Shown: positions 11,755 to 23,433 of the stretch, piece after piece
Layout: each line of letters begins with the position of its first letter
Numbering within the stretch: position 1 is the stretch's first letter
From: Gloeopeniophorella convolvens
Taxonomy: Eukaryota > Basidiomycota > Agaricomycetes > Russulales
NCBI GenBank assembly: GCA_022496205.1
Contig: WTXD01000005.1
Span: forward strand, 434,001 to 498,000
Direction: 5' to 3'
Length of the DNA stretch: 64,000 nt
The notes under the pieces: model-generated
Databases searched by the model: none
What the model saw: the letters and a program-made list of their open reading frames with translations, nothing else
What the model was told of the DNA's origin: nothing
Program-made: the position numbers and the translations under genes

Positions 11755-11855
11755 GCCCACCGCGAGGGTCGAACTCGCAGCCTTAAGATCTCACGGTGCA
11801 CGTGAATGCCATAGCCGTAAAAGTCTTACGCTCTATCCGATTGAGCTAGGCGGGC
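11755..11855 (-). tRNA. tRNA-Lys(UUU) with intron
   Basis: On the minus strand the 5' arm GCCCGCC pairs with the 3' arm GGTGGGC, allowing one G-T pair. A normal D arm (TAGCTC...GAGC) follows, then the anticodon stem TAAGA/TCTTA, and a T arm with GTTCGA. The anticodon loop reads CTTTTA, giving UUU. About 28 extra bases sit between anticodon-loop position 37 and the 3' anticodon stem, the canonical place for a nuclear tRNA intron. It lies 80 bases beyond the stop of the neighbouring minus-strand gene. Confidence 0.9.
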
Positions 11856-11932
11856 ATGTCTTCTATGCAATCCTGGGCCACTATATAGCGTCCGTAGAGA
11901 ACCCCAGAAAGCAACTACTGAATAACGATACA

Positions 11933-13009
11933 TTAGAAACAGGTCTGCTGCAACTGCCATGGGTAAGAAATCGATGGCGTACGAAGACAGAAGCAACGTA
12001 CAATAGATCGTGGCGCTTGCATCGGGGCTGCCATCCCCGCCGTACATGACTCGCGCTTGTCGGAAATCCCATCCCCTATCCGCCGATCGTCGTAGATCTC
12101 CTCATCAACCACCATATCAGGCACGCACAACTGTGCGAGGCCCAGATCATGCAGCCGTGTCATCTTCAGCAACATTCCCAAACCCACGTCGGCCCTACCC
12201 TGTGCCTGCGCGTGTTGCACGGGCCCGTCGAGTAGGTCCCAAGTTGCATCGTCGAGGTCCTCGGCCATGCGCCCCCATGCCACCTTAGCTGCACCAGGCG
12301 CACCGTATGACGCCAGCATGAAACACAGCGGGGAGCAAAGCCCACTGATGACCTGCTCGGAAAGGAGACGCTCAGAAATATCTGGCGGTGCATCTGCTAG
12401 GGTGTATAGCCTGAGGCAGGCGGGGCAGACGCGTCCGACGCGCCTGCTCTTGTTGTACCACAACACTTTGGGCGCAAGGTCAGCAATTAGGAGTTATAGG
12501 AACGGTGTCCCTGCGGGACGGCGTACGAGGGCAGTCTCCTCCGGGAGCACGGTACGGAGCATCTGCAGTACCTCACGCTGGGCGAACTCGGCGCAGAGCG
12601 GGTCATCAGACCATGCTGGCTGCGCGAAAGAGGAATCGATGAAGGCCCGCATGTCGCGCACGCGTGGGCCATTGCCGGGGTTATGGATGATGGGTTTGGA
12701 GAGGAGGATGAGGGTTGGATCGTCGGGTGGGCCGAAAGGTGTGACCGGAGGTGAGTGACTGTCGTCCGAGTCCCTCGACCAGGGAACCTGCTTGGGTGCG
12801 TCAGAAAGCTGGAGCTTGTCTCGAAATTCGTCTATCATGGCCGGTGGGAGATCTGAATCGGTAGGGGATGACAGGGTGGTTATTGGTGGTTCATAGGGCT
12901 CTGCTTGCACCACGAGGGTTGTGTGGTGTGTTTTGGCATTGGTGCGATGATGCTGCTTCTTCTTTTGCTGAGTGCGTTTCTTCTTTTTGGCATTCTGGGG
13001 ACCGGGCAT
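11933..13009 (-). CDS. conserved basidiomycete hypothetical protein
   Basis: The most natural start is MPGPQNAKKKKRTQQKKK at 13009, an N-terminal Lys-rich stretch I associate with a widespread basidiomycete family of unknown function. Exon 1 continues through an acidic/Pro-rich linker to MLRTVLPEETALVR. A short intron (donor GTCCCG, acceptor CAAAG) leads to LLWYNKSRRVGRVCPACLRLY, a cysteine-containing motif that could bind a metal. A mainly helical C-terminal half ends at 11933. The final 35 codons (after DRRIGDG) look less protein-like, so a last intron may have been missed. The frame is open further upstream to 13195, but that part has no family character. Confidence 0.6.
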
Positions 13010-13709
13010 TGATGTTGATAGTGTTGAGATTGTTTGGGCTCTAGGGTAAGCGCCCGCTGACCCTGACAGCAACCACGCTTCAGCCGTCGTGGCCCAGCAG
13101 GCCCAGCTGCTTCCAAATTGAGACGCGCCGGACGCGTTTGTCACGTGCACCGCGACGCGCGACGCGTTGCGGGAGAACGCGACCGAGACATACACGGGTG
13201 CTCGCCTATACAGTAGGTCTCAATCTTACATGGCGTGTGGCGTGCATTTGAGGACTCCACGTCAACAGGGACCCGCACCATCGGGTTGCAGACTTACAGC
13301 GCACGAGGTGTACCGGAAAGAAGTCCCATGTTTGAAAAGCCGCCTTGGACAAGAATGTACAACAATTCTGGGAAATATTGCCTCAAATCTGATAGGCTGC
13401 GTTGTGTCCAAGCCATACAGGTGTCGAGTCAAGACGCAACGGTGACTCTTGGAACGGTGTCCCACTGGCCACCGTAGCGAAAAAGGAAAGAATAACCATA
13501 TATGGTAAGGAATTGAAAATGATGACTCGGAAGAATTGGGCGCTTTTGGCCTTGAGCAATCCGATTTCAAGGCCGGTGCAAAAAAGACTGATCTGTATCT
13601 GCTATCCACATCATCCGGCACCATATACGCCCTTTGGCGCCGCGCTTTACGCTCTCAGAGCTACTGTAAAATAGCTGTACAATCAAGACCTTCCTCTTCT
13701 TCTGCACAT
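13010..13709. other. divergent intergenic region
   Basis: It separates the hypothetical gene from the leucyl-tRNA synthetase gene. Two ACGCGT hexamers lie at about 13132 and 13162. No gene is supported in it. Confidence 0.45.
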
Positions 13710-16700
13710 ATGTCGAACACCATCGAGCTTGCCCAGGTACTGTCCTCCTCGCGTTTTGGTCGTCATGTGCTGACAACGGCGGTATTCGGTAGACCGGCAA
13801 GCGGGACTACTTGAAGTCCCTGGAAAAGAAGTATCAGGACGAGTGGGAGACCAACCACATCTTCGAAACGGATGCGCCAACTCAAGAGGAGACCGCTGGC
13901 CTCACACCTGCAGAGATCCACGAAAAGTACCCAAAATGGTTTGGAAACTTCCCGTACCCCTACATGAACGGCTCTTTGCACCTGGGACATGCCTTCACTA
14001 TCTCCAAGATTGAATTCGCAGCAGGTTTCAATCGTCTGTTGGGAAAGCGTGTCTTGTTCCCTCATGGGTTCCACGTAACGGGTATGCCAATCAAGGTGCG
14101 CCATCTTTAATTATATTATTTGCATTGTGCTTATGATTCCGCTAGGCATCTGCGGACAAAATCATTCGCGAGATTGAGATGTTCGGCGAGAACTTTGAGA
14201 GGTTCGACGCGGCAGAACCAGAGGCGGAGGAGGAGCCCCCGGCTGCGTCGGGCAACCCCACAGACCAGCGTGCGGACAAGGCGAAGAAGGGAAAGCTGGC
14301 GGCCAAGTCCACTGGACACACGTACCAGTTCCAGATCATGGAGTCCATCAGCGTTCCGCGCACCGAGATCAAAAAGTTCGCGAACACGGACTACTGGTTG
14401 ACGTACTTCCCGCCAATCGCCAAGGTGAGCATATATCCCATTTCCTTGTTGCTGCTGTTCATTGGCCGTTTTCAGGCGGACAATCATGCCTTGGGAACTC
14501 GCATAGACTGGCGCCGCTCCTTCATGACTACCCCAGCAAATCCTTACTACGACTCGTTTGTGCGCTGGCAGATGAACAAGCTGTATGCATTGGGCAAAAT
14601 CAAATTCGGCGAGCGGTATACCATCTACAGTCCTAAGGATGGTCAGCCTTGCATGGATCACGACCGTTCCGACGGTGAGGGCGTTGGACCCCAGGAATAC
14701 ACCGGCATCAAAATGGAGGTGGTCCAATGGAGCGCGGTGGCTCAGAGTGCGTTGGAGGGCAAGCTGGGTGACCGGAAGGCGTTCTTGGTCGCTGCAACTC
14801 TGCGGCCCGAGACCATGTACGTGATGTACTTCTGCAAACTGCAATTTGCACTGACCACGCTGCAACAGGTACGGTCAGACCAATTGTTTCGTTGGCACGG
14901 CGATCAAGTATGGCGTCTTCGCCGCGAACGACAAGGAGGCATACGTCTGCACTACGCGCGCCGCCCGCAATATGGCTTTCCAGGGCATCTTCGACGTTCG
15001 TGGTCAAGTTAACCAGCTGGCTGAGCTAGACGGCACTGCCATCGTCGGTGCAAAGATCAAAGCGCCGTTCTCGGTCTACCCGGAAGTATACGTCTTGCCT
15101 ATGGACAACGTCTTGCCTACCAAGGTCCGTCAGCCCTGTTGGGTGCTAAGTTGTGGCTGACCACTTGCTATAGGGTACGGGCGTTGTCACTTCCGTCCCT
15201 TCCGACTCGCCCGATGACTACGCTACTCTGATGGACTTGCGCAAGAAGGCCGAGTACTACAAGATTGACCCCTCCTGGGCTGCCTTCGACCCGGTCCCCG
15301 TACTGTCGACTCCTGCATACGGCGAGATGTCTGCGCCTGCGCTGGTGAAGAAGTTGAAGATCGCGTCGCAGAAGGACATTAAGCAGTTGGCCGAGGCAAA
15401 GGAGCTGGCGTACAAGGAGGGCTTCTATAACGGCACGATGTCCATCGGCGAGTTCAAAGGAGAGCCCGTTCAGGAGGCCAAGAACAAAGTGCGCGCCAGC
15501 ATGATCGAGAAGGGCATCGCGTTCGCGTACGCGGAGCCCGAGGGTTTGGTCATCTCCCGAAGCGCCGACGAGTGCGTCGTCGCGCTGATGGACCAGTGGT
15601 ACCTGGACTACGGCGAGACAGTATGGAGGGCACAGGCCGAGCGGTGCGTGCTTTGTCGTATTCCATTAACCTGGGGCTCATGTGAATACGTTGTTCAGCC
15701 TGTTGGCTCGCATGAACACGTACTTCGCGGAGACGCGGAATGCGTTCGAGGGCACCCTGGCGTGGCTGAACCAGTGGGCGTGCGCGCGCACGTACGGCTT
15801 GGGCTCAGTGTTGCCATGGGACCCCCAATTCTTGGTCGAGTCTCTGAGCGACTCTACCATCTACATGTGCTACTACACGGTCGCACACTTCCTGCATGGT
15901 AAGTATAGACTTGATCTCCCAACTTCCTAGCTGACGCTAGCTCAGGCTCGATTGACGGCAAGGTCCCCGGCAAGCTGGACATCAAGCCTGAGCAAATGAC
16001 CGACGAGGTCTGGGAGTATATCTTCGTCAACGGCTCATGGCCCGCCAACTCTCCCCTGCCCAAGGAGAAGGCCGACATCTTGAAGCACGAGTACGAGTAC
16101 TTCTATCCGTTCGACGTGCGTTCGTCTGGCAAGGACTTGATCAACAACCACTTGTCGTTCGCCGTCTACAACCACGCCGCGATCTTCCCCGAGGAGAAGT
16201 GGCCGCTGAGCATGCGCGCGAACGGCCACTTGCTGCTGAACGGGCAGAAGATGTCCAAGAGCAAGGGCAACTCGTTGACCTTGCGCGAGGGTGTCGAGAA
16301 GTTCGGTGCAGACGCAACTCGTTTGGCGCTGGCTGATTCCGGAGACGGTATCGAGGACGCCAATTTCGAGGAGAAGAACGCCAACGCGAACATCTTGCGC
16401 GTCCACACGCTGCTGACGTGGTGTGAGGTTCGTTCTTCGCTTCGACTTATTGGCCCGTTGCTTATGATAATGTTCAGGAGATGAACAAGGAGGGCGCTGG
16501 CCTGCGCACGGGACCGAAGAACTCGTATCACGACAAGGTCTTTGAGGAGGAGATCAACAACTTGATCAACATCACCAAGGGCCACTATGAGCTGTGCGTT
16601 GCTTCTCAAACTCGTCCGTCCACACGCTATAATTCGCCTTTCAGGACGTTCTACAAGGACGCGCTGAAGTACGGCTTTTACGAGTTGCAGTCCGCTCGCG

Positions 16701-17502
16701 ACTGGTACCGCGAAGTGACCGCCGACATCGGAATGCACGCCGACCTGGTGCAGTACTGGATCCGCATCGCTGCCTGCTGGCCTCGCCTATTGCACCCCAC
16801 TTCGCGGAGCACATCTGGCGTGGCATCCTGCACACGAGACATCGATCCAGAACGCGCGCTGGCCGACGCCCGAAAAGCCCGTCGACGTGCCGACGATCGA
16901 CGCGGGCGTGTACATGCGCGGGCTGGTCAAGACCGTGCGCGACGCGGAGCTGACGCTGCTGAAGAAGCTGAGCAAGGCCAAGGGCGGCCCGCCGCCGTTC
17001 GACCCGAAGAAGCCCCGCGCGCTGCGCGTGTACGTCGCGACGCGCTTTCCCGAGTGGCAGGATGCGTGCGTGCAGGCCGTGCAGGATGCGTGGGCGCCCG
17101 AGGCGGGGCGCGTCGACGACGCGAAGGTCCGCGCGCTGCTGACGCAGCGCGGCCTGATCAAGGACAAGCGCGCAATGCCCTTCGTGCAGCTGTTCAAGGT
17201 GCGCTGCACCTCCCTGTTCCGTTCGTTACGGGACGATATTGACGTAATCCGCCCAGAAACGCATAGCCGACTTGGGCGCGGAGACGGTCTTCAAGCGCAA
17301 GTTGCCCTTTTCCGAGACGGACGTGCTGCGCGAGGTGCTGCCGTACCTGAAGCGAACGTTGTCCTTGGTGGATGTCGAGATCCTTCCCGTTGAGGAGGCG
17401 TTGTCGCGCGCGGAGGCGGGCACGCCTGGGTACTCCCGCATGATTATTGAGAGCTCTGAGCCGGGCAGCCCGGCGTTTGAATTTAGGAACGTAGAAGCTT
17501 AG
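13710..17502 (+). CDS. CDC60: cytosolic leucyl-tRNA synthetase (two apparent frameshifts)
   Basis: Class I synthetase that charges tRNA-Leu in the cytosol. Eleven exons can be placed: 13710-13736, 13793-14095, 14146-14424, 14476-14816, 14869-15124, 15174-15643, 15699-15898, 15946-16427, 16478-16593, 16644-17198, 17257-17502. Signatures are the HIGH-type motif [11 protein letters not shown], the editing/CP1 region with [16 protein letters not shown] (spanning a splice), [20 protein letters not shown], the KMSKS loop [12 protein letters not shown], and the anticodon-binding helix [15 protein letters not shown]. In exon 10 the frame drops by one base at about 16775 (WIRIAA to LLASP) and again at about 16835 (GILH to [10 protein letters not shown]). 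Each is repaired by a single missing base, so they are most likely sequence errors. The gene faces the MFS gene downstream. Confidence 0.93.
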
Positions 17503-18078
17503 ATATTTTCCTGGTATAACGGAAATAATTTTGCTGTGCTTTTCATTCCCAAACGCGCGAAGGCTGCGTTAATGGTTTGACGTTGGAAAGACTACGACTG
17601 ATGTATGTCCGATCCCCTAATCTGATCACCCGGCGACCATGACCCCAACAGGCACCTACTCGAGTCCAGGAGCGCGCGCACACACAATTTGCGCGCCAAT
17701 TGCTAACACGTCGCCAAGAGATCATTAATGTCAGAGAGAGCTGATTAACCTCTCGATTTCAGCATGAATGTAGTGACAGACCCATCCGCTCATTACGAAT
17801 CCTCGACGCGCTGGCGCTCTTAGCCAATTATGTTTCGTGAGTATATTTTGTCAGTGTATGTTGGCCACAGGCCTCTAGGATATACGAGACGTTGGGATCG
17901 TAAGATTAAGATATTCTAGTAAGAAATCGAAACATTCGTAACTGAAACTTCCCGATACAGAAAATTGTGGGTATAGCGCTACAGGGGTCTAGTAATGATG
18001 GGGTACCGTGAAAGTCCGTCTAACCAAGGTCATGCCGATAATCCTCGTCTGAGACAATAGGATGGGTGAGTAAGTATT
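17503..18078. other. convergent 3' intergenic region
   Basis: It lies between two convergent genes, is AT-richer than its flanks and has no gene. It presumably contains both transcript ends. Confidence 0.5.
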
Positions 18079-19928
18079 CTAGTCGTAGTCGTGGCGGGCC
18101 CGCTTGCTGGCCATGCGGATGCGCTCGCCGTACTTGTATAAGAGGATGGGGATAGGGACGAACGAACAGGAGAGGAGTGCGAGGAGGGTGCTTGCCCAGC
18201 CGACGCCGAGGTTGTTGTACATGGCAGTGGCGAAGAGCGGGAAGGCGGCACCGAACATCGAGCGGATAAAGTCGTTTCCGGCGAGCACGCTGGCTGCGTA
18301 GTTAGGGTACGCGTCTGCGAGGTAGTTCAGGACGGCGTTCTGCGAAGCACATGTCAGCTGCCGAGTTGGCGAACAAGAGGGGCGGGAGACTCACGAAAAG
18401 CAAGAGGGCGGCAATGCTGAAGAGACTCGAGCCGATGATCGGGACGATCCAATGGATGCTGGCACGGGATGTCCAGCCAAACCAGAAGAGACAGATCGGG
18501 ACAAGGAAGGCACCGACGATGGCGACGGGCATGCGTTCCTCCGGTCTGAGCTCTCCATTCTCGTTGTACTTGGGCTCTTGCACGTAGTACAGATATGTGA
18601 AGAAAGGAGGCATGACCAGGAACGCGCCAACGAAGAGGCCGAGGAAGGAAAGGCCGAGGAACTGCTCCCTCCAATGGTAGATCCCGATGAACACGATCGG
18701 GAACGACTCGAACCAGATGTACAGGAGGGCGTAGATGAGGCCGATGTACATGTTGAGTACCAACACGATGGGCTCCTGGAAGTTAAGAGCGAACGGCCGG
18801 ACGAGGACGTCAATGGCCATATCCCTTGGCGTTATAGCGGCAGCGGCGATCTCGGAAGCGGACTGGATAGATGGGTTCTGCGTGGCCTTGCGGATGCGGT
18901 ACGCACGGCGGTAGAGGATGTTCGCCGCGGAGGTCTCCGGGTAGAAGAAGAACAGGAGGACGAGGGCCACGCCAGAGAGCCACATCAGCTCCCAAATCGT
19001 CCAGCGCCAGCCCTTTGCGTGCGAGGCAAACCCACCAACGAGCGGGCCAAGGGCTGGTGCGCAGGTGGCAAACACGCCCCAGAGGGTGATACCGTACGCG
19101 CGCTTCTTGGGGACGTAAAGATCGGCGATGGTCGCGCCGCCCGTGGCGAGGATGGGAGAGCCGAAGAAACCGGTCAGGAAGCGGAAGGCCATCAACATGC
19201 CGTAGTTCGTGGCGAGCGCCGTGGGCACTTGCAGGACGACGAACATGGCAAGGGTGAGGATGTAGATGGGCATGCGGCCGATCTGCGGGACCTCACTAAG
19301 TGGCGACCAGACCATAGGACCTATTCAATTGTAAGAAGCTGAGACAGACTCCGGGTTGACGGAGAACGTACCAAGTCCGTAGCCAGCAACGAAGAGCGTA
19401 AGGCCAACAGTCGCTGCGACATGGCTGACGCCAAATTCAGTGGATATTTCTGGGATTCCGGGAGTGTAGATGGCTGAGCCGAGGTAGACGGCAAATGTCA
19501 GAAGGCACGTCTGGAACATAACCCATGTTTTTCTCGGCGTGGACCAGTTGAGCGGATTCTGGTATCGCTCGTCAGCAAAAGGATCGAGCGGATCATGTAT
19601 AAGGACCTACATCTGGATCGGTGGGGCCATACCAGTCGACCAGGAACGTATCTGGTCCCTTCTCTGGATCTGGCTTGATTGGAGTTCTAGATCCCTCCAT
19701 TTCTTTGGTCGGGCTGGCAACCGCAGTTGCTGCCGAGCGTACCGACGCACCGTCGGGGGTGGCTACGTCATTCGAGGCGTGGATTGAATGGCGCGGTGAG
19801 ACCTGCGGCGTAACCTTGTCGTGCCAGACCACAGGGAGCTCCTTCTCATCTTGGTAGGGTAGGACCTTGGACCCGAATACGAAGCGGAGGATGTAGGCAA
19901 ATAGCGTATCTTGGAATATGGAGGCCAT
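18079..19928 (-). CDS. MFS transporter, DHA1 drug:H+ antiporter type
   Basis: Twelve-helix plasma-membrane exporter of the fungal CaMDR1/FLR1-like branch; substrates in that branch include azoles, benomyl and other toxic compounds (family knowledge). Four exons join exactly: 19928-19611, 19558-19372, 19320-18395, 18339-18079, giving 563 aa. The first about 115 residues are a cytosolic tail ending NPLNWS, typical of DHA1 proteins. Motif C of antiporters is visible (CAPALGPLVGG in TM5), followed by GWRWTIWELMW. The conserved end DAYPNYAASVLAGNDFIRSMFG and YNNLGVGWASTLLALL marks TM11-12. A substrate cannot be read from the sequence. Confidence 0.9.
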
Positions 19929-20929
19929 TGAGAAGGAAGGGTAGAGGAGAGGAGGAGAGGAGAGGAACTGAGGATGATGAGGCTTAGTTGTCGCTTCATG
20001 GCGGCTGCTTTAATACCACAGGACGTCTGGGGAGTGACATTAGCAAGCAGGGATTGAGGAAGGATGAGTAGGCCCACCGGTGCCGAAACATACAGTGTTC
20101 GGGCGGCGGTGCGAGCCCGTTCAACGAGGTGCTTACCGCTGGCGCAGGTGTTTGTAGCGTCTGCGTAATGCGGATCGTAATGAATCATCCTATGGGTTGC
20201 GTGCAAAATGGCGACCTGCTTAGTCGATCCAATCCCGATTCCCCTGGAATTGCCTTTTCTGGAGTGGGTTTTAGTGGATAGCCACCGTGCCAAGTGCTTA
20301 CAGAGCGACTCTCTGCCGTCACCAACTGGCTTACTGACCCACTCGACGCGCCCATCTCCTCCATCAACGTATCAACGGCTGCTTATTAATCGCTTTCGTG
20401 CTGTTTTTCTCGCTGGAACCCACATTGCATTCCCCATCCCGCTTGAAGTCAGCAATCCTAGAACGTTCTTCCTGCAACGAGTCACTTTAGTAGCTCTGTG
20501 AGGCCCTGCATCAACCTCCGCCGGGATGAGAAAAGCAGATAGGTTCCTAGATCCCGCCAAGCTTATCTCTCCCTGGCCCTCGGTTTGCAGGCAAGCTGAA
20601 ACTTGCCCACGCCCCTGGCTTCGTTTGACCAAGATCTCGTCATTCCTCGGGGCAGTACGGGAGCACGCTCGTAGGCCGCGTGTCCGATCGCGTGGGTAAG
20701 TACAAGTACCGAGCTGTCAATTAATAGATGACGCATAGATAGAAGAGGTGAGCGTGAATGCGCCGAGGAAAAAAGATATCGTGCGTCGTACGGTGCGGAA
20801 TCGTGGAGTTCTGTGACAGTGTATCTCCGCGGAGGCATGTTACGACCCCGCCGCCCGTTGCCTCATGCGAGTCAAAGTACACGTCGTGCCAGAACTTGGT
20901 CATGAGTCAACGCGGCCTCACTGCACACG
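19929..20929. other. intergenic, MFS promoter side
   Basis: Contains a short pyrimidine-rich leader directly upstream of the MFS start (GGAGAGGAGAGG-type repeats on the plus strand). No gene is supported. Confidence 0.4.
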
Positions 20930-21980
20930 CCCCGGGACCAGCACCATCGAAGCGCCCTTTTCAAGCTGAGCGCTACCCCTGCGAACCATAGCCGCCTAAG
21001 ACGTGCGCGCGGATTGGTGTGGTGCTGTGGATGAAGCTCGTAAGCCACTTGCCGTGACTGCCGCGGAGCAGTGGGTCGCTCAGCCACCGTGGACAGGAGG
21101 ACGCGGTGGAACATCGAGGAAGAGGGGGGAGGGGAAGAAGGAGGGAGATGAGCCGCAGAACACGCAGCACCTCGGCTTGCGGACAGCGCCTCAATGCGCC
21201 CGGGAATCATTGTAGCCGCACGCTGACGAGCGACGGTGAGTAAAGGCCCGTGTGGCCCGGTTAAGTCGAGCTGGCTTACAGTTGTTGTAGCAATTCTCCC
21301 CAGAGTTGGTGAAGAAACCCTTGAGGTCCGAGAAGCCCTGCCACACTGGATACCGGCCGCGCTTCTGCCGGTGTATGGCGCGGACTGCACAAGAATTATT
21401 GGATCGGATAGACAGACATGACGCCACGTATTACTGACCTGCGTATAGCGCTGGAATTCTCCTCGGGAACCATATGTTGATGTGTACATCCTATGCCCTA
21501 GAAGTTGGAGTCGGGTCAGTTCGCTTCCTCGAGATGCAACAACGCACATACCACCACCATGCTCTGGAATTGCCACGATATTCTACACAGGCAGCATGAG
21601 CTGGGAGTGGATAAACGGCGCCGTTCCGCAGTGCCCCAAGACCGGACGTGCAAACACATATTCCGTCCCCTCAGTGGTGGGTGCTGTAGATATTCTTGGG
21701 TCCGTTTAGCTGATCCAGACGACAGCTACATCGATTAGGGGCCCGAGGCTAGAACGACTCCCTGTATGAGAACCTTGGATTCGCGTTCTCCCAGACAAAG
21801 TGAATATATTCCACCGCCCGCTCGTGCGCCGTCCAGAACTTGGGGAGTAGCCCGGGCGTGCAATCGTGTCGGCGCGGCTGCGGGGTATGCATGTGCCGTC
21901 GCGACAGCGAGATCCTCACCCGTATCCGCCACCTGCCCGAAGAGGTCTAAAAAGTTGACGTATCCCGTGTGGCTGTACGC
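20930..21980 (-). pseudogene. decayed flavin amine oxidase copy
   Basis: Scattered minus-strand blocks match the intact amine oxidase at 26128-27990 in the same order. They are VNFLDLFGQVADT (about 21950), AVEYIHFVWENANPRFSYRES (about 21800), a degraded equivalent of the short FPENFWFDTQ exon (about 21450), GRYPVWQGF (about 21345), CPRWLSDPLLRGSHGKW (about 21080) and LRRLWFAGVALS (about 20985). Each is in a different frame or separated by stops, although some splice borders (CAG|GTCAGT after the short exon) are still visible. The FAD-binding N-terminus and the last exon are not recognisable. It is a dead paralogue about 5 kb from the active gene. Confidence 0.8.
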
Positions 21981-23433
21981 CGCTCTACAAAATTGTAGGC
22001 GTATCAGTGATCAACGCAGGCGCATACGGCTCTGCACAGGCACGTACAGATGCTGTTCTTCGGGTAGATCGTCTCTGTTGCCCTGACGCCGTGTTTTACG
22101 CGAACAGCAACACCGGGTTGGAGTGGCCACCAGCCATCTATCCTTTGATCGAACGTGCCCACCCCGACAGCCGGTTCGCGCCCAGGCGCGCCCAAGCGCG
22201 CTGCGCAGGCACCGCTCCGCTGGAGTCGTCGCAGTAGGCATGTATGCGTGCGTGCCAGGTCAGGAGTCAAGCAGGTTCTGTGGGACCCCGGGCAACCGAG
22301 CTGAATAGCAGGCGAGGGCGGGAGCGGGTAGTGCGCACCATGAATAAACCGTCCACCCCTGGGTGCTCCTTATCTGAATGAGAGCGACGCGCATTGCGCA
22401 TGAGCACGAGACGCGCACTGTCACCGAGTCGTCTCTTGGTCGTGCCCTTTAGCTATATGTGCGCTGATTCGGCGCTCGTGCGCACTCCAGGTGCTGGAAA
22501 ACATGCCCTCGGGCGGTTTATGGGATTACGGGGACAGGAGGGCGGGTACAGGACGATGGGGCGAGATTCGGAGAAAACCGAGTGGTAGATGGCTTGTGTA
22601 ACCAGCTGGCCGGATTGTTGGATTGCTTTGGTGGTAAGAAGAGGGTAGTCCGTGCCGGGCAGATTGGCAGTTAACAGAAGAGTCCTGTATGAACGAGGGT
22701 TCGTGTTGGCGAAGGAAGAGGGAGGTCAGAGGATATGCGTACCTTGAAAGTGACCTTCGTTCTTCAGCGTGCGCAGACTGTCGTGCGCCACTCATTGTTC
22801 AGTACCCAGTGTCGGCATTGCAGAGATGGAAAAGCACGAGGTCCAGAGGAACGCGCTGAGAGACAGAGCTTGTTCAGGTCTCTGAAGTCTAAGTCGCCTG
22901 TATTGCTGCGGTGCGGCGACACCAGGTGACACCTGGCGACACCCGCCGCCATTATGTAAGTACGAGCCCGACAGTCACCATTTGGACCTATTTGTCAGAC
23001 AGTCGCTTCGCTTCGCCTCGAATGACGCTGCAGTGTTAATTTACACTTAGTCTTGAAACTCTGCCTCTGCGTAAGATCAGATCAAGGTAGTGGTTACATG
23101 CACCTACTAGCGAGAGTCTAGTTAAAAGACAATCATTTATTTCGTGGGTGAGGCAGTCATAGGCAGCGCCAGGATTCCGCATCACCTCGTGCATCTTATC
23201 AACCCCTTCGAGCGCCAGATACCCCTGCATTTCTACGAACTCGTTCTATACCGTTTCGCCCAACGCATGTACTTGCTTCACACGCTTCATCGGCCTCTTC
23301 TTACTTCCATGCATCCGTGGGTGTTGGTATAAGGTCAACGCCGACCCCTGTCTGCGCTGGCGACGTTTCTTCCCAGCGTAGCGTGACACAGTTGAACCAC
23401 CCCAGCTTCTTCGACTCACCTTTGGCCTCGACA
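21981..23433. other. intergenic, no supported gene
   Basis: No gene family is recognised on either strand. A short palindrome (CCAGGTGACACCTGG, about 22920) is the only structure noted. The end probably carries the promoter of the DUF6535 gene. Confidence 0.45.

Noticed and set aside
13195..13709. Short frames upstream of the leucyl-tRNA synthetase gene as an extra N-terminal exon
   Set aside because: MSNTIELAQ spliced to [15 protein letters not shown] is already a normal fungal start; the upstream frames share no homology.
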